Assembly (NCBI RefSeq): GCF_000204195.1
Contig: NZ_AFBG01000024.1
Location: forward strand, 157,810-221,809
Reading direction: 5' to 3'
Source of the DNA: Acidovorax radicis N35
GTDB taxonomy: Bacteria; Pseudomonadota; Gammaproteobacteria; Burkholderiales; Burkholderiaceae_C
DNA length: 64,000 nucleotides
A program made the translations under genes and the position numbers. The notes beneath the pieces were generated by a model, which saw nothing but the letters and a program-made list of their open reading frames with translations, was not told the DNA's origin and did not search any database. This document shows, in pieces, positions 1 through 15,223 of the stretch (position 1 is the first letter of the stretch; the number at the start of each line of letters is the position of its first letter).

Positions 1-1
1 C

Positions 2-616
2 GGCCCCGCGCGGGACCGGGGCGTGGTGTTCCAGCAGTACGCGCTGTTCCCGTGGCTTACCGCGCTGGACAACGTGGCTTTCGGCCTGGAGGTCGCGGGC
101 CTGGGCAAGCGCGAGCGCCGCGAAAAAGCCGCGCACTATCTGCAACTGGTGGGGCTGTCCGACTTCGCGCAGCGCTACCCGCACGAGCTCTCGGGCGGCA
201 TGAAGCAGCGCGTGGCGATTGCCCGCAGCCTGGCTTACGAGCCCCAGGTGCTGCTGATGGACGAGCCCTTTGCCGCACTGGACGCCCAGACGCGCGAGAC
301 GCTGCAGGAAGAGCTGGTGGACATCTGGCAGCGCACGGGCAAGACCATCGTGTTCATCACCCACGGCATCGACGAGGCCGTGGTGCTGGGCCAGCGCGTG
401 GCGGTCATGACCACCCGCCCCGGCCGCATCAAGGAGATCGTGGACATCCCCGAATCGCTGCGCGCCGAGACCGACGACATCCGCTCGCTGCCGCTTTTCG
501 GCGAGCTGCGCCACCGCATCTGGGGCCTGCTACACGACGAGGTCGCCTCCGCGCGCCACGAACGCCGCAGCCGCATCGCCGCCCAACCCGTGATCAAGGA
601 GTCCCACCATGTCTGA
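2..616 (+). CDS. ABC transporter ATPase, nitrate/sulfonate/taurine type (5' partial)
   Basis: ATP-hydrolysing subunit of an importer of the SsuB/TauB/NrtD family, acting on the cytoplasmic side of the inner membrane. The reading frame is open to the left edge, so the Walker A half is missing. What remains starts near the Q-loop (VVFQQYALFPW), followed by the signature LSGGMKQRVAIARSL, Walker B VLLMDEPFAALDA and the H-loop FITHGIDEAV. Its last 8 nt overlap the start of the permease gene, as expected for translational coupling. Sulfonate, taurine, nitrate or another anion cannot be told apart from the ATPase alone. The binding protein is not in the window and may lie to the left. Confidence 0.93.
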   Translation, partial: GPARDRGVVFQQYALFPWLTALDNVAFGLEVAGLGKRERREKAAHYLQLVGLSDFAQRYPHELSGGMKQRVAIARSLAYEPQVLLMDEPFAALDAQTRETLQEELVDIWQRTGKTIVFITHGIDEAVVLGQRVAVMTTRPGRIKEIVDIPESLRAETDDIRSLPLFGELRHRIWGLLHDEVASARHERRSRIAAQPVIKESHHV

Positions 617-1466
617 GATCGCACTGCCCGCGCACGCTGCGCAGCAACCCGCAACCGCCCTGCCCCATGCCGCACAGGCGCTGCCCACCGTGTGGCTGCG
701 CCTAGCCCGCCGCGTGGCCAACGGCGCCTGGCGCTCCGGCCTGGTGCTGGCGCTGGCCGTGCTGTGGGAGCTGGCGCCCCGCCTGGGCCTGACCGACCCG
801 ACCTTCCTGCCGCCCCTGACCGAAGTGCTGGCCGCGGGCTGGGTGCTGGCGCAAAACGGCCAGCTGTGGGAGCACACCTCCATCAGCCTGGCACGCTCGC
901 TCGGCGGCCTGTCGATCGCCATCGTGGCCGCGATTCCGCTGGGGCTGGCCATCGGCTGGTACCAGCGGCTGGGCCAGGCGCTCAACCCGCTGATCGAGCT
1001 GCTGCGCAACACCGCGCCGCTGGCGCTGCTGCCGGTGTTCCTGCTGCTGCTGGGCATCGGCGAGGTGTCCAAGCTGTCCATCGTGGTCTATGCCTGCGCC
1101 TGGCCGCTGCTGCTCAACACCATCGCCGCCATGCGGCAGGTGGACCCGCTGCTCATCAAGTCCGCCCGCACCATGGGCGCCACGCCGCGCCAGCTGTTCG
1201 TGAAGGTCATCCTGCCCGCGTCGGTGCCCACGATCTTCGTCGGCATCCGCCTGGCTGCCGCATCGGCCATGCTGGTGCTGATTGCTGCGGAAATGGTGGG
1301 CGCGAAGGCCGGGCTGGGCTACCTCATCATCTACGCGCAGTACAGCTTCCTCATCGGCGACATGTATTTCGGCATCATCGCGATCACGGCGATTGGCGTG
1401 AGCCTGAACTTCGCTCTGCAGAAGCTGGAGCGGCATTTCACCGCCTGGCAAGGCGTGGCGCGCTAA
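609..1466 (+). CDS. ABC transporter permease, SsuC/TauC type
   Basis: Inner-membrane permease of 285 residues that partners the preceding ATPase. It has about six hydrophobic segments. The cytoplasmic EAA-type loop (SARTMGATPRQLFVKVILPASVP, around residues 178-200) docks the ATPase. Start ATG 609 overlaps the ATPase stop (ATGTCTGA). It is the last gene of its operon: a long palindrome begins on its stop codon and a strong terminator follows 150 bp later. Family membership is clear. The substrate is inferred only from the neighbouring sulfur/redox genes. Confidence 0.92.
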   Translation: MSEIALPAHAAQQPATALPHAAQALPTVWLRLARRVANGAWRSGLVLALAVLWELAPRLGLTDPTFLPPLTEVLAAGWVLAQNGQLWEHTSISLARSLGGLSIAIVAAIPLGLAIGWYQRLGQALNPLIELLRNTAPLALLPVFLLLLGIGEVSKLSIVVYACAWPLLLNTIAAMRQVDPLLIKSARTMGATPRQLFVKVILPASVPTIFVGIRLAAASAMLVLIAAEMVGAKAGLGYLIIYAQYSFLIGDMYFGIIAITAIGVSLNFALQKLERHFTAWQGVAR

Positions 1467-1579
1467 GAGCGGCTAACAAAACTCTTCTGGCGTCGTTGCC
1501 GCGTCTTGTCGTACTACTCGTACTGCCTGCGACGCGGCGCCTAGCCAGAACCGCTTCGCTGAGTTTTGTTATCCGCTCT
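1466..1579. repeat. 114-bp long imperfect palindrome after the permease gene
   Basis: Outer arms AGAGCGGCTAACAAAACTC (1466-1484) and GAGTTTTGTTATCCGCTCT (1561-1579) pair with one mismatch. Nested inside are TTCTGGC (1485-1491) with GCCAGAA (1544-1550) and GCCGCGTC (1498-1505) with GACGCGGC (1531-1538). The left arm begins on the last base of the permease stop codon. Size and nesting suggest a non-coding dispersed element (MITE or REP type). It has no coding capacity. That it is dispersed is inference from its form. Confidence 0.75.
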
Positions 1580-1613
1580 AAAGCTGCATTCACCCGAAAG
1601 TCATCGACATCAC

Positions 1614-1663
1614 CCCAGCAAAAAGGCCACTGCGTGCAAACGCGGTGGCCTTTTTTGTTGGGG
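1614..1663. terminator. Bidirectional terminator between permease and ferredoxin genes
   Basis: The stem pairs CCCCAGCAAAAAGGCCAC on the left with GTGGCCTTTTTTGTTGGGG on the right around a short loop. It gives an A-run before and a T-run after the GC core, so it can stop transcription in both directions. It lies between convergent genes, as expected. Confidence 0.85.
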
Positions 1664-1707
1664 TGCAGCGACAGGGGTGCGGGCGCTGCGCGCTTTTGCC
1701 GTTGGGT

Positions 1708-2082
1708 TCAGCGCAGCGCGGCGCCCAGCAAGTGGTAGCTCTGGTCCAGCCGTGCGGTGCTGCCGTCGCGCACATCCCAACCGACCGCACGGCGGTAGCT
1801 GCCCCACAGGGGGGCCGCCGACTGCGCGGCAGGACTCACATCGGTCTGGGCCTCGGCAAGCGTTGCCAGGGGCACGGTCTGCGGCGCCACGTACAACGCG
1901 TCCACCGGGCAATACAGCTCACACATGAAGCAAGTCTGGCAGTCCGCCTGCCGCGCGATGGCCGGCAGGCCCGCAGCGTCTATGCCCGACGCGGCAGGGG
2001 CCGCATCGAACACGCGCGTGGGACACACCGCCACGCAGATGTTGCAGCCCGTGCAGCGGGCCGCGTCAATCAGCTCGATCAT
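1708..2082 (-). CDS. 2[4Fe-4S] ferredoxin-type protein
   Basis: A 124-residue electron carrier with two CxxCxxCxxxCP motifs: Cys10, 13, 16, 20 and Cys48, 51, 54, 58. About 55 residues without cysteine follow. There is no signal peptide, so it is cytoplasmic. Its start overlaps the stop of the upstream flavoprotein gene by 4 nt (ATGA). The two products probably form one enzyme, the ferredoxin passing electrons to or from the FAD subunit, in the manner of adenylylsulfate reductase AprBA or fumarate reductase-like pairs. Substrate unknown. The C-terminal extension is longer than in minimal ferredoxins. Confidence 0.88.
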   Translation of the reverse strand: MIELIDAARCTGCNICVAVCPTRVFDAAPAASGIDAAGLPAIARQADCQTCFMCELYCPVDALYVAPQTVPLATLAEAQTDVSPAAQSAAPLWGSYRRAVGWDVRDGSTARLDQSYHLLGAALR

Positions 2083-3731
2083 GCGGCGGCCACCTCACAC
2101 TCGGTGGAGGCGCCGCGGCCAGCTGGCAGGCGAGCCACCCACACCTGCTGCAGCCCGCCCACCACGAGATGGTGCTGCTGGGCCGGGTCGATCTGGGCAT
2201 AGTCGGTGCGCCGGTGCATGCCCCGCGTCTCGGTGCGCGCCAACGCGCTTTGGTACATCCAGCGCGCGTGGGCCAGCAGGGCCACGGCCTGGCGGGTGCG
2301 CCGCTGGGTCTCAGGCAAGGCGGGGGCGCTGCGCTCGGCCAGCGTCCACAGCGCGTCCAGGCGCTGCAGCGAAGGCTCCAGCCCATCGCGGCTGCGAAAC
2401 CAGTTGCGCTCGAGCGGGAAGACTTCGGCCTGCACGGCCGCCACCAGGGCTTGCGGGTCAATGCGCTGCGTGGTCGCGGTGCTGACGTGCGAGCGCGCCG
2501 CCAGCCCCACCTGCCCCGCACGCCACACCGGCGCGGCGGCAGGTGTGCTGCGGTGCGCCAGTGCGTGGTCGGCCGCCCCGGCCCCGGACCAGAACCCGGT
2601 GGACAAGGCCCAGGCAGCGTTGTGGCTGCCGCCGCCAGTGAAGCCTCCGCAGATGGGCTCGCGCGAGGCTACGTCACCCGAGGCGTACAGCCCCGGCACG
2701 CGGGTCGCGCAGTCGAGCCCCTGCAACTGCAGGCCACCCGTGCCACGCACCGTGCCTTCGAGCCGCAGGGTGATGGGAAACGGCTGGGTGAACGGGTCCC
2801 GGCCCAGGCGGTCAAAAGGCAGAAAGAAATTGGGCTGCGCCTGCCGCATCCACGCACGCACCGCGCCGTCGGCCTTGTCGAGCACGGCAAACACCGGCTC
2901 GCTGATGAGGCGCCGCGCGATGATGCTGCGGCCCTGCGACGAGCCCGCGCCTTCGATCACAGCGCCGCCCGGTTCGCGAAAAGTCGCCCAGTTGTAGAAC
3001 AGCGATTTGGTCACACTGGAAAACGTGGGCCCGAGGCCGTAGGCACTCGAAAACTCCATGCCTGAAAAAGCTGCGCCCGCCTCGGCCGCCATCAGGTGCC
3101 CATCGCCGGTGAGCACATCGGTGCCCAGCGCCTTGCTGAGGAAGGCACAGCCACCGCTGGCCAGCACCACAGCCCCTGCGTGCACCGCCCAGGGCGTGTC
3201 GCCCGGCTCTGCCACGCCGGTGGCGCCGCGCACCTGGCCGTGGGCATCTACCAGCAGTTCGAGCGCGGGGTGGTGGTCCAGGATGCGCACCCCCGCCGCC
3301 TTCACCCGCTTGCGCATCAGGCGCATGTACTCGGGCCCCTGCAGCGAATTGCGCCGCTCGTTGCCCGCATCGTCCACCGGAAAGGGGTAGCCCCAGTCGG
3401 CCAGCTGCTGCAGGTTGTGCCAGGTCTGGTCCAGCACGCGGTCCATCCACTCGTGGCTGGCCAGAAAGCCGCCCGGTGCCTCGCGCTGCGCCTTGGCAGC
3501 GGTGCGGGCCTGCAGGTCGGGCGGCACCCACCAGGTGCCGGTGCCCGAGGGTGCGGTGGCACCCGAGGTGCCGCAAAAGCCCTTGTCCACCAGGATCACA
3601 CGCGCCCCGCGGGCTGCAGCGGCAATGGCGGCCCAGGTGCCGGCCGGGCCGCCGCCGATCACCAGCACATCGGCTTCGTGGGTGGGGTGCGCCAGGCGCT
3701 CGGCGCGGCGGGTGTCGAAGGTTTCAGTCAT
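2079..3731 (-). CDS. FAD-dependent oxidoreductase, fumarate reductase/AprA-like flavoprotein
   Basis: A 550-residue flavoprotein of the succinate dehydrogenase/fumarate reductase superfamily. The dinucleotide motif VIGGGPAG is at residues 25-31. An SGAT...GTG loop follows, and a C-terminal GLYASGDVA...GGFTGGGSHNAAWA segment contacts FAD. Start ATG 3731 was chosen because GGAG precedes it at normal spacing; a TTG at 3743 in the same frame would swallow that site. The ferredoxin follows with a 4-nt overlap. There is no signal peptide. By context (importer, sigma-54 activator) it may act in scavenging an organic sulfur or nitrogen source, which is inference. Confidence 0.85.
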   Translation of the reverse strand: MTETFDTRRAERLAHPTHEADVLVIGGGPAGTWAAIAAAARGARVILVDKGFCGTSGATAPSGTGTWWVPPDLQARTAAKAQREAPGGFLASHEWMDRVLDQTWHNLQQLADWGYPFPVDDAGNERRNSLQGPEYMRLMRKRVKAAGVRILDHHPALELLVDAHGQVRGATGVAEPGDTPWAVHAGAVVLASGGCAFLSKALGTDVLTGDGHLMAAEAGAAFSGMEFSSAYGLGPTFSSVTKSLFYNWATFREPGGAVIEGAGSSQGRSIIARRLISEPVFAVLDKADGAVRAWMRQAQPNFFLPFDRLGRDPFTQPFPITLRLEGTVRGTGGLQLQGLDCATRVPGLYASGDVASREPICGGFTGGGSHNAAWALSTGFWSGAGAADHALAHRSTPAAAPVWRAGQVGLAARSHVSTATTQRIDPQALVAAVQAEVFPLERNWFRSRDGLEPSLQRLDALWTLAERSAPALPETQRRTRQAVALLAHARWMYQSALARTETRGMHRRTDYAQIDPAQQHHLVVGGLQQVWVARLPAGRGASTECEVAAA

Positions 3732-3780
3732 GAAAAACTCCAAGGGGGTGAAACAAGAACGGGCAGCGCACGACGGCAGA

Positions 3781-3822
3781 CCGCCGCTGCCGCGCCCGCC
3801 ACGCGGACCACGGCAGCGGCGG
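3781..3822. terminator. Hairpin between haloperoxidase and flavoprotein genes
   Basis: CCGCCGCTGCCG (3781-3792) pairs perfectly with CGGCAGCGGCGG (3811-3822) around an 18-nt loop. It starts 5 bp after the haloperoxidase stop. No T-run follows, so it may act as a weak terminator, an mRNA end stabiliser or a partial attenuator before the flavoprotein gene. Confidence 0.5.
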
Positions 3823-3827
3823 GCGCG

Positions 3828-5630
3828 TCAGATCGTGATGCGGGTGCCGTCGAAGCGTGTGAACGAGAAGCCCTCGAACGGCTCGCGGAAGGTCTGCTTT
3901 TGTTCGCGCAGCAGGCTGACGACCAGGGCCTCGCCCTGCGCATAGGCGGCAGCGGCATCCGAGCGCCAGTGGATGCCGGCAGCCGTGCGGCCCGAGCCGT
4001 AATTCAGCGCCAGCTTGTTGAGCTCGCCTCCCACCGTGAGCGCGGGGCCCTGGTAGGGGATAAGCCGGGTGGGGTCGCTCGGGTCGGGCTGCACCGGGTT
4101 GGCGATGACCAGGGATTCGTCGTAGAAGGCCTTGAGCAGCGTGGCGGTGACGGCCGCGATGATGGCCGCGCCGCCGGGGTAGGACGAATGAATGGGCGCA
4201 CCCTCCGGGTACACCTGTGACAGCAGGTAGGTGCCGTTCTTCGCGCGGCTGCGCTCCAACGCCTGCGAGCCCAGGAAGGACTCATGGATCGGGTACTCAT
4301 TCACCCGGTTGGCCAGGCGATGGTGCACCAGCCCGCCAAAAGCCTCGGGGCGCAGGATGCGCTGCTCGTACCACTTCTGGTAGTAGTTGACGCGGATGGC
4401 CAGCGATGTGGCCAGCGACAGCACCGACTGGAAGTAGGCCGAGCCGAAGGTGCCCGAGGCACCGCCGCTGGTCTTGAGCTTGAGGTACGGATTGCTGGGC
4501 GCCAGGCTTTTGTCGCCCGCAAACAGCCCGCCGTAGCCCGGCTGCGCCGCCGACAGCGGCGTGCCCAGCAACTGATTGGCCGCGAAACTGAACGCCACCG
4601 CCGCATGCGCGTAGGCCGCCAGGTCGCGCGTGGTGGCGATGTAGCGCAGCGTGGGGTCGAACGCAATGCGCCCGGCGGGGGCCTTGCCGTTTTGCACGTT
4701 GAGCCACTCGTCGTAGCCCGTGAGGAACTCGTTGGCCGGTGTGTAGGTGCGGATGCGGGCCGACAAGGTTTGCGGTCCCAGGGGCACATCGCGGAACAAA
4801 AACTGTGAAATGTAAGGCCCGTCGGTCACGCCCGGCGGGGTGGCCCAGCGGCCAGTGCGCCCCGTGCGGTCGTTGCTGTCCACGTACCACGCCGCGCCAC
4901 GGAACAGCGTCTGCGGCGTCACCTTGCCGTTGACCTTGGGGCCGTGGAAGTCCGGCGCGCGGCTCAGCTCTTCGGCCGCGGCAATCACATCGGCGTGCCG
5001 CGTGCCGTCCTGGAATTCGCTGAAAGGCACGTCGCGCAGCAACGCCACCCAGTAGATCTCGGCGGCCTCGCCCGCGCGCTGCGTGCCCGCCAGGGTGGGC
5101 GCGGGGGGCAGCGAAAACTGGGCGGCATTGAGGCCGTCCAGGCTCACCGCCAGGGTGCCGATGGGGTTGACCAGCTTGCGTGTGCCACCCAGCACGATCT
5201 TTTCAAAGTCGGCCGGGTCGCGCGATGCAAACGCAGCCGTGGCCAGGTTCCAGGCCGGCAGGTCCACCTCGCCCCGGGCGTTGTGCGGCAGGCCCCGGGT
5301 GTCCGAGCCGATCTTGTTGGCGTACAGCGCATCGTCACCGTTGACAGGGTGCGGAGGAATCGGCACGGCCGCACTGGCGCGCGCGAGGTCGATGCGCAAT
5401 TGTTCAGACCTGCGCAAAAACTGCGCGTCGTAGCCTGCGGCAGCCACACCGCCAGTCCCCGCCTGCTGTGCCTGTGCCGCCGCGCTGCCCGCCAGGAGAG
5501 CGGGAGCCACAGCGGCGCCACTGGCCAGGCCCGCCAGCCCTGCGCCCGCTTGGCCCAGGAAGTGGCGCCGCGGTGTGTTGTGCGGGGCGCCCGGTGTAGA
5601 GGCCGTGGGTTGCGATTCAGATGGATGCAT
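3828..5630 (-). CDS. Tat-exported vanadium-haloperoxidase-like protein (PAP2 superfamily)
   Basis: A 600-residue protein. The N-terminus carries a twin-arginine signal (TPRRHFLGQ, Arg21-Arg22, then a hydrophobic stretch and AAQA), so it is exported folded. The C-terminal part has the oxyanion-site motifs of vanadium haloperoxidases: Lys419...Arg427-Pro428, a YPGGAA loop at 484-489, and Arg548-x5-His554-x3-Asp558. His554 fits the metal-ligating histidine. The usual PSGH loop, whose His is the acid-base residue, reads PGGA here, so halogenation activity is doubtful. Start ATG 5630 has AGGGAG upstream. A hairpin separates it from the flavoprotein gene. Confidence 0.8.
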   Translation of the reverse strand: MHPSESQPTASTPGAPHNTPRRHFLGQAGAGLAGLASGAAVAPALLAGSAAAQAQQAGTGGVAAAGYDAQFLRRSEQLRIDLARASAAVPIPPHPVNGDDALYANKIGSDTRGLPHNARGEVDLPAWNLATAAFASRDPADFEKIVLGGTRKLVNPIGTLAVSLDGLNAAQFSLPPAPTLAGTQRAGEAAEIYWVALLRDVPFSEFQDGTRHADVIAAAEELSRAPDFHGPKVNGKVTPQTLFRGAAWYVDSNDRTGRTGRWATPPGVTDGPYISQFLFRDVPLGPQTLSARIRTYTPANEFLTGYDEWLNVQNGKAPAGRIAFDPTLRYIATTRDLAAYAHAAVAFSFAANQLLGTPLSAAQPGYGGLFAGDKSLAPSNPYLKLKTSGGASGTFGSAYFQSVLSLATSLAIRVNYYQKWYEQRILRPEAFGGLVHHRLANRVNEYPIHESFLGSQALERSRAKNGTYLLSQVYPEGAPIHSSYPGGAAIIAAVTATLLKAFYDESLVIANPVQPDPSDPTRLIPYQGPALTVGGELNKLALNYGSGRTAAGIHWRSDAAAAYAQGEALVVSLLREQKQTFREPFEGFSFTRFDGTRITI

Positions 5631-5701
5631 GAAAACTCCCTGGGTTGTTGTGGTGGCGAATGGGTTGGGCAGCGGTTGCGTGGCGCTGGAACGCCGCAGC
5701 T

Positions 5702-6886
<1,185 letters not shown>

Positions 6887-6910
6887 GCCGCCAGACTAAG
6901 GCGCTCTTCA

Positions 6911-6940
6911 CCGCATGCGAACGCAGGATTTCGCATGTGG
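6911..6940. promoter_or_regulatory. Inverted repeat upstream of the sigma-54 activator
   Basis: CCGCATGCGAA (6911-6921) and TTCGCATGTGG (6930-6940) form 11-bp arms with one mismatch and an 8-nt spacer, 25 bp upstream of the activator ATG. It is a plausible autoregulatory or enhancer site. The rest of the 326-bp gap 6887-7212 holds only the terminator at 7066-7097 and no gene. Confidence 0.45.
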
Positions 6941-7065
6941 ATATGCAGGAAACCGGCGCGGTGGTCCGGCAGCCTCACACACAACTCCACGCGACCGCGC
7001 AGTCTCGTCGCATTGCGCTACGGGGCAGCATCTACACCACTCCGACATCTTTCCCGGGAGGGCGT

Positions 7066-7097
7066 AAAAAAAGCCCTCGCTGCCGGGGCAGCGGGGC
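7066..7097 (-). terminator. Terminator of the 7.2-kb lipoprotein gene
   Basis: Read on the minus strand, GCCCCGCTGCC and GGCAGCGAGGGC form a GC-rich stem followed at once by seven T residues. It lies 116 bp after the lipoprotein stop, in the right orientation. Confidence 0.75.
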
Positions 7098-7212
7098 CAA
7101 ATCCGGTCGCGGGGACCGGCGAGGGAGACAAGCCACACGAGAGAAAAGGGGCGTCCACTGCGGCAAGGCCGTCAGCCCATTCCCAGGGCCGACCCCATGC
7201 CGAACCCAGGGC

Positions 7213-7719
7213 TTAACAGCCGCTGGGGCGGTTGGGGCGCATGGGGACGATGCCCGTCACACGCAGCGTGGCGTTTGATCCGTCGGAGGCCGTCAGTGTC
7301 TTGCCACTGAAGCGCACCTGATTGCTCTCCCGCACCACTGCCGTGTCGGTAGGCTCGCCACTGGCGTATTCCTTGCCGTCAAAGGTCAGGAAGACCTGGT
7401 GCAGACCCGTCGCATCTGGGCGATAACGAATGTCGCCAAACGCGGTCGCCGCCGAGCCCACCTTGTTGGCGCCATCAAAGCGGAAAGCACACAACTCGGG
7501 CACCGAGCCGACGGGGTTTTCCTTGTCCACGTTCGTGAGGTTCAACGTTCCGTTGCCGTACACGCCGTTGAGGCCATCGAGCGTGGCGCTGCTCACGGTC
7601 AGCACGCCAGGTTCGTTGCTGGGCGTCGGGTCGTCATCATTGCCGCCGCCGCAGGCCACCAGCAGTACAGAGGTGGCCGCGAGGGCGGTACAGGTCTTGA
7701 GGAAAGTAAAAGCGTTCAT
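7213..7719 (-). CDS. Putative lipoprotein of unknown function
   Basis: A 168-residue protein. MNAFTFLKTCTALAATSVLLVAC ends in a lipobox (LVAC|GGG), followed by an acidic linker (GGGNDDDPTPS). The mature part is rich in short beta-type stretches with one cysteine in the middle and PSGC at the end, a possible disulfide. I do not recognise the family. The start at 7719 was preferred over a longer frame because it places the lipoprotein signal at the N-terminus. It is a single gene with its own terminator. The 200 bp before it (7720-7919) show nothing clear. Confidence 0.7.
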   Translation of the reverse strand: MNAFTFLKTCTALAATSVLLVACGGGNDDDPTPSNEPGVLTVSSATLDGLNGVYGNGTLNLTNVDKENPVGSVPELCAFRFDGANKVGSAATAFGDIRYRPDATGLHQVFLTFDGKEYASGEPTDTAVVRESNQVRFSGKTLTASDGSNATLRVTGIVPMRPNRPSGC

Positions 7720-7919
7720 GGTGATGGGCGTCCTTGGATGTGGATGGAAGGTGGGGAGCCGATCCCCTGAAACCCATCGTAGGAAGCCCACCCCGTACAA
7801 CACGTGCGCCATGTTCCGCGCAATGCGTAGGACACGGGCCGACAGGGGTGTGCGCCAAACACCGGGCTCGCACCCTGCCGCCTCCCTCACTCACACGACC
7901 ATCACACCGCCGGCGCGCC

Positions 7920-13793
<5,874 letters not shown>

Positions 13794-13940
13794 GTGGGCA
13801 GTCTTTTTCGAGGGTGAGGCGGAACATTCTAGGGACCGCTGCAGGCCCCGTCTGTCCGTGCCGCAATACCCCCTGAATGCGCACCTACTGACAAGTCCTG
13901 TCACAACATCGGGTTATGCCGGTTCGCAAACAGAGTGCAT

Positions 13941-13961
13941 TTGTCTAGAGTGGCCAGACAA
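13941..13961. promoter_or_regulatory. Inverted repeat just upstream of the first binding-protein gene
   Basis: TTGTCT (13941-13946) and AGACAA (13956-13961) are separated by 9 nt, directly before the AAGGAG ribosome site of the gene starting at 13978. It is a possible operator or leader hairpin. A smaller TGACA/TGTCA pair lies at 13889-13903. Confidence 0.35.
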
Positions 13962-13977
13962 TTGCAAGGAGACGACC

Positions 13978-15093
13978 ATGTACAGATGGACACAATGGGG
14001 AGCCACGGCAGCCCTGGCCGCCGCGCTGTGCGGCACGGGCCATGCCCAGATCCTGATCGGACAAACCGCAGGTTTCTCCGGGCAAGTGGCGGCTGGCGTC
14101 AAAGAAACCACCGATGGCGCCCTGCTGTACATCGATGCCGTCAACGCCAAGGGCGGCGTCAACGGCCAGAAGATCGAGCTGACTTCGCTGGACGACAAGT
14201 TTGACCCCAAGCTGGCCGCAGAAAACGCGCGCAAGCTGATCGAGGAAAACAATGTGTCGGCGCTGTTCCTCACTCGCGGCACGCCCCACACCGAGGCCAT
14301 CATCCCCATGCTGGAGAAGCACGGCGTGGCGCTGGTCGGGCCCTCCACGGGGGCCATGGTGCTGCACCAGCCGGTGCGCAAGTACATTTTCAACGTGCGC
14401 GCCACCTACCAGCGCGAGGCAGAAAAGGCCATGACGCATCTGGCCTCCATGGGTATTACCCGCATTGCACTCGTCTTTGCCGATGACAGCTTTGGCGCCG
14501 ATGGCGTGATCGGTGCGCAAAAGGGGCTCACCGCCGCCAAACTGACGCCCGTGGTGTCGGAGAAGTTCGACCGGGCCAAGCCTGATTTCACCCCCATTGC
14601 CGCCAAGGTGTCGAAGGCCGACGCGCAGGCCGTACTGATCATTGCCTCAGGCTCTGCGGTGGTCGATGCCAGCAGTGCGCTGCGCACGGCGGGCTCGGCC
14701 GCGCAGATCGTGACGCTGTCCAACAACGCATCGGGCGGCTTCATCAAGAGCCTGGGCAACAACGCGCGCGGCGTGATCGTGACCCAGGTGTATCCCAATG
14801 AACGCGCGGTGACCTATGCCATGGTCAAGGAAGCCCAGGAGCTGGCCCGGGCGAAGGGCCTGAACGAAATCAGTCCCGCCATGCTGGAGGGTTATGCGGC
14901 GGCCAAGGTGCTGGTCGAAGGCCTCAAGCGCGCTGGCCCCAAACCCAGCCGCGAAAAGATCCACACAGCGCTCGAAAGCCTGCGCAAGTTCGACCTGGGT
15001 GGCCTGGAGATTTCGTACACGCCGGAAGACCACACAGGCCTGGACTTTGCCGACCTGTCCATCATCGGCACGGACGGCAGGTTCCGCCGCTAA
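13978..15093 (+). CDS. Periplasmic binding protein, branched-chain amino acid ABC type (copy 1)
   Basis: A 371-residue type I periplasmic binding protein (Peripla_BP_6). The Sec signal MYRWTQWGATAALAAALCGTGHA|QIL leads into the ligand-binding fold (LIGQTAGFSGQVAAGVKETTDGALLYIDAVNAKGGVNG). AAGGAG sits 6 nt before ATG 13978. A close paralogue follows 130 bp downstream. No permease or ATPase genes are adjacent, so it may feed a transporter encoded elsewhere or act as a sensor. Ligand unknown; the family binds branched-chain amino acids, amides or aromatic acids. Confidence 0.87.
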   Translation: MYRWTQWGATAALAAALCGTGHAQILIGQTAGFSGQVAAGVKETTDGALLYIDAVNAKGGVNGQKIELTSLDDKFDPKLAAENARKLIEENNVSALFLTRGTPHTEAIIPMLEKHGVALVGPSTGAMVLHQPVRKYIFNVRATYQREAEKAMTHLASMGITRIALVFADDSFGADGVIGAQKGLTAAKLTPVVSEKFDRAKPDFTPIAAKVSKADAQAVLIIASGSAVVDASSALRTAGSAAQIVTLSNNASGGFIKSLGNNARGVIVTQVYPNERAVTYAMVKEAQELARAKGLNEISPAMLEGYAAAKVLVEGLKRAGPKPSREKIHTALESLRKFDLGGLEISYTPEDHTGLDFADLSIIGTDGRFRR

Positions 15094-15223
15094 GAGCCAT
15101 CCACCCGACGCCGACGGGTTTCGCTGGCCTGGTTTTGTCCGGGCCTACGTGTTTCTACAGTTTCTTCGTCACAATTTGTATCTATATTGACGCGTCCAAC
15201 AATCAGGCTTCCTGGGGACAAAC

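Noticed and set aside
3732..3743. TTG start 12 nt upstream of the flavoprotein ATG
   Set aside because: The TTG-GAG would consume the GGAG ribosome site that serves ATG 3731.
3732..5701. Sigma-54 promoters (GG at -24, GC at -12) before the flavoprotein or haloperoxidase genes
   Set aside because: No sequence close to TGGCAC-N5-TTGCA on the correct strand; the targets of the activator may lie outside the window.
13794..13977. LexA box upstream of uvrA
   Set aside because: No CTGT-N8-ACAG site; only a TGACA/TGTCA pair, which does not fit.
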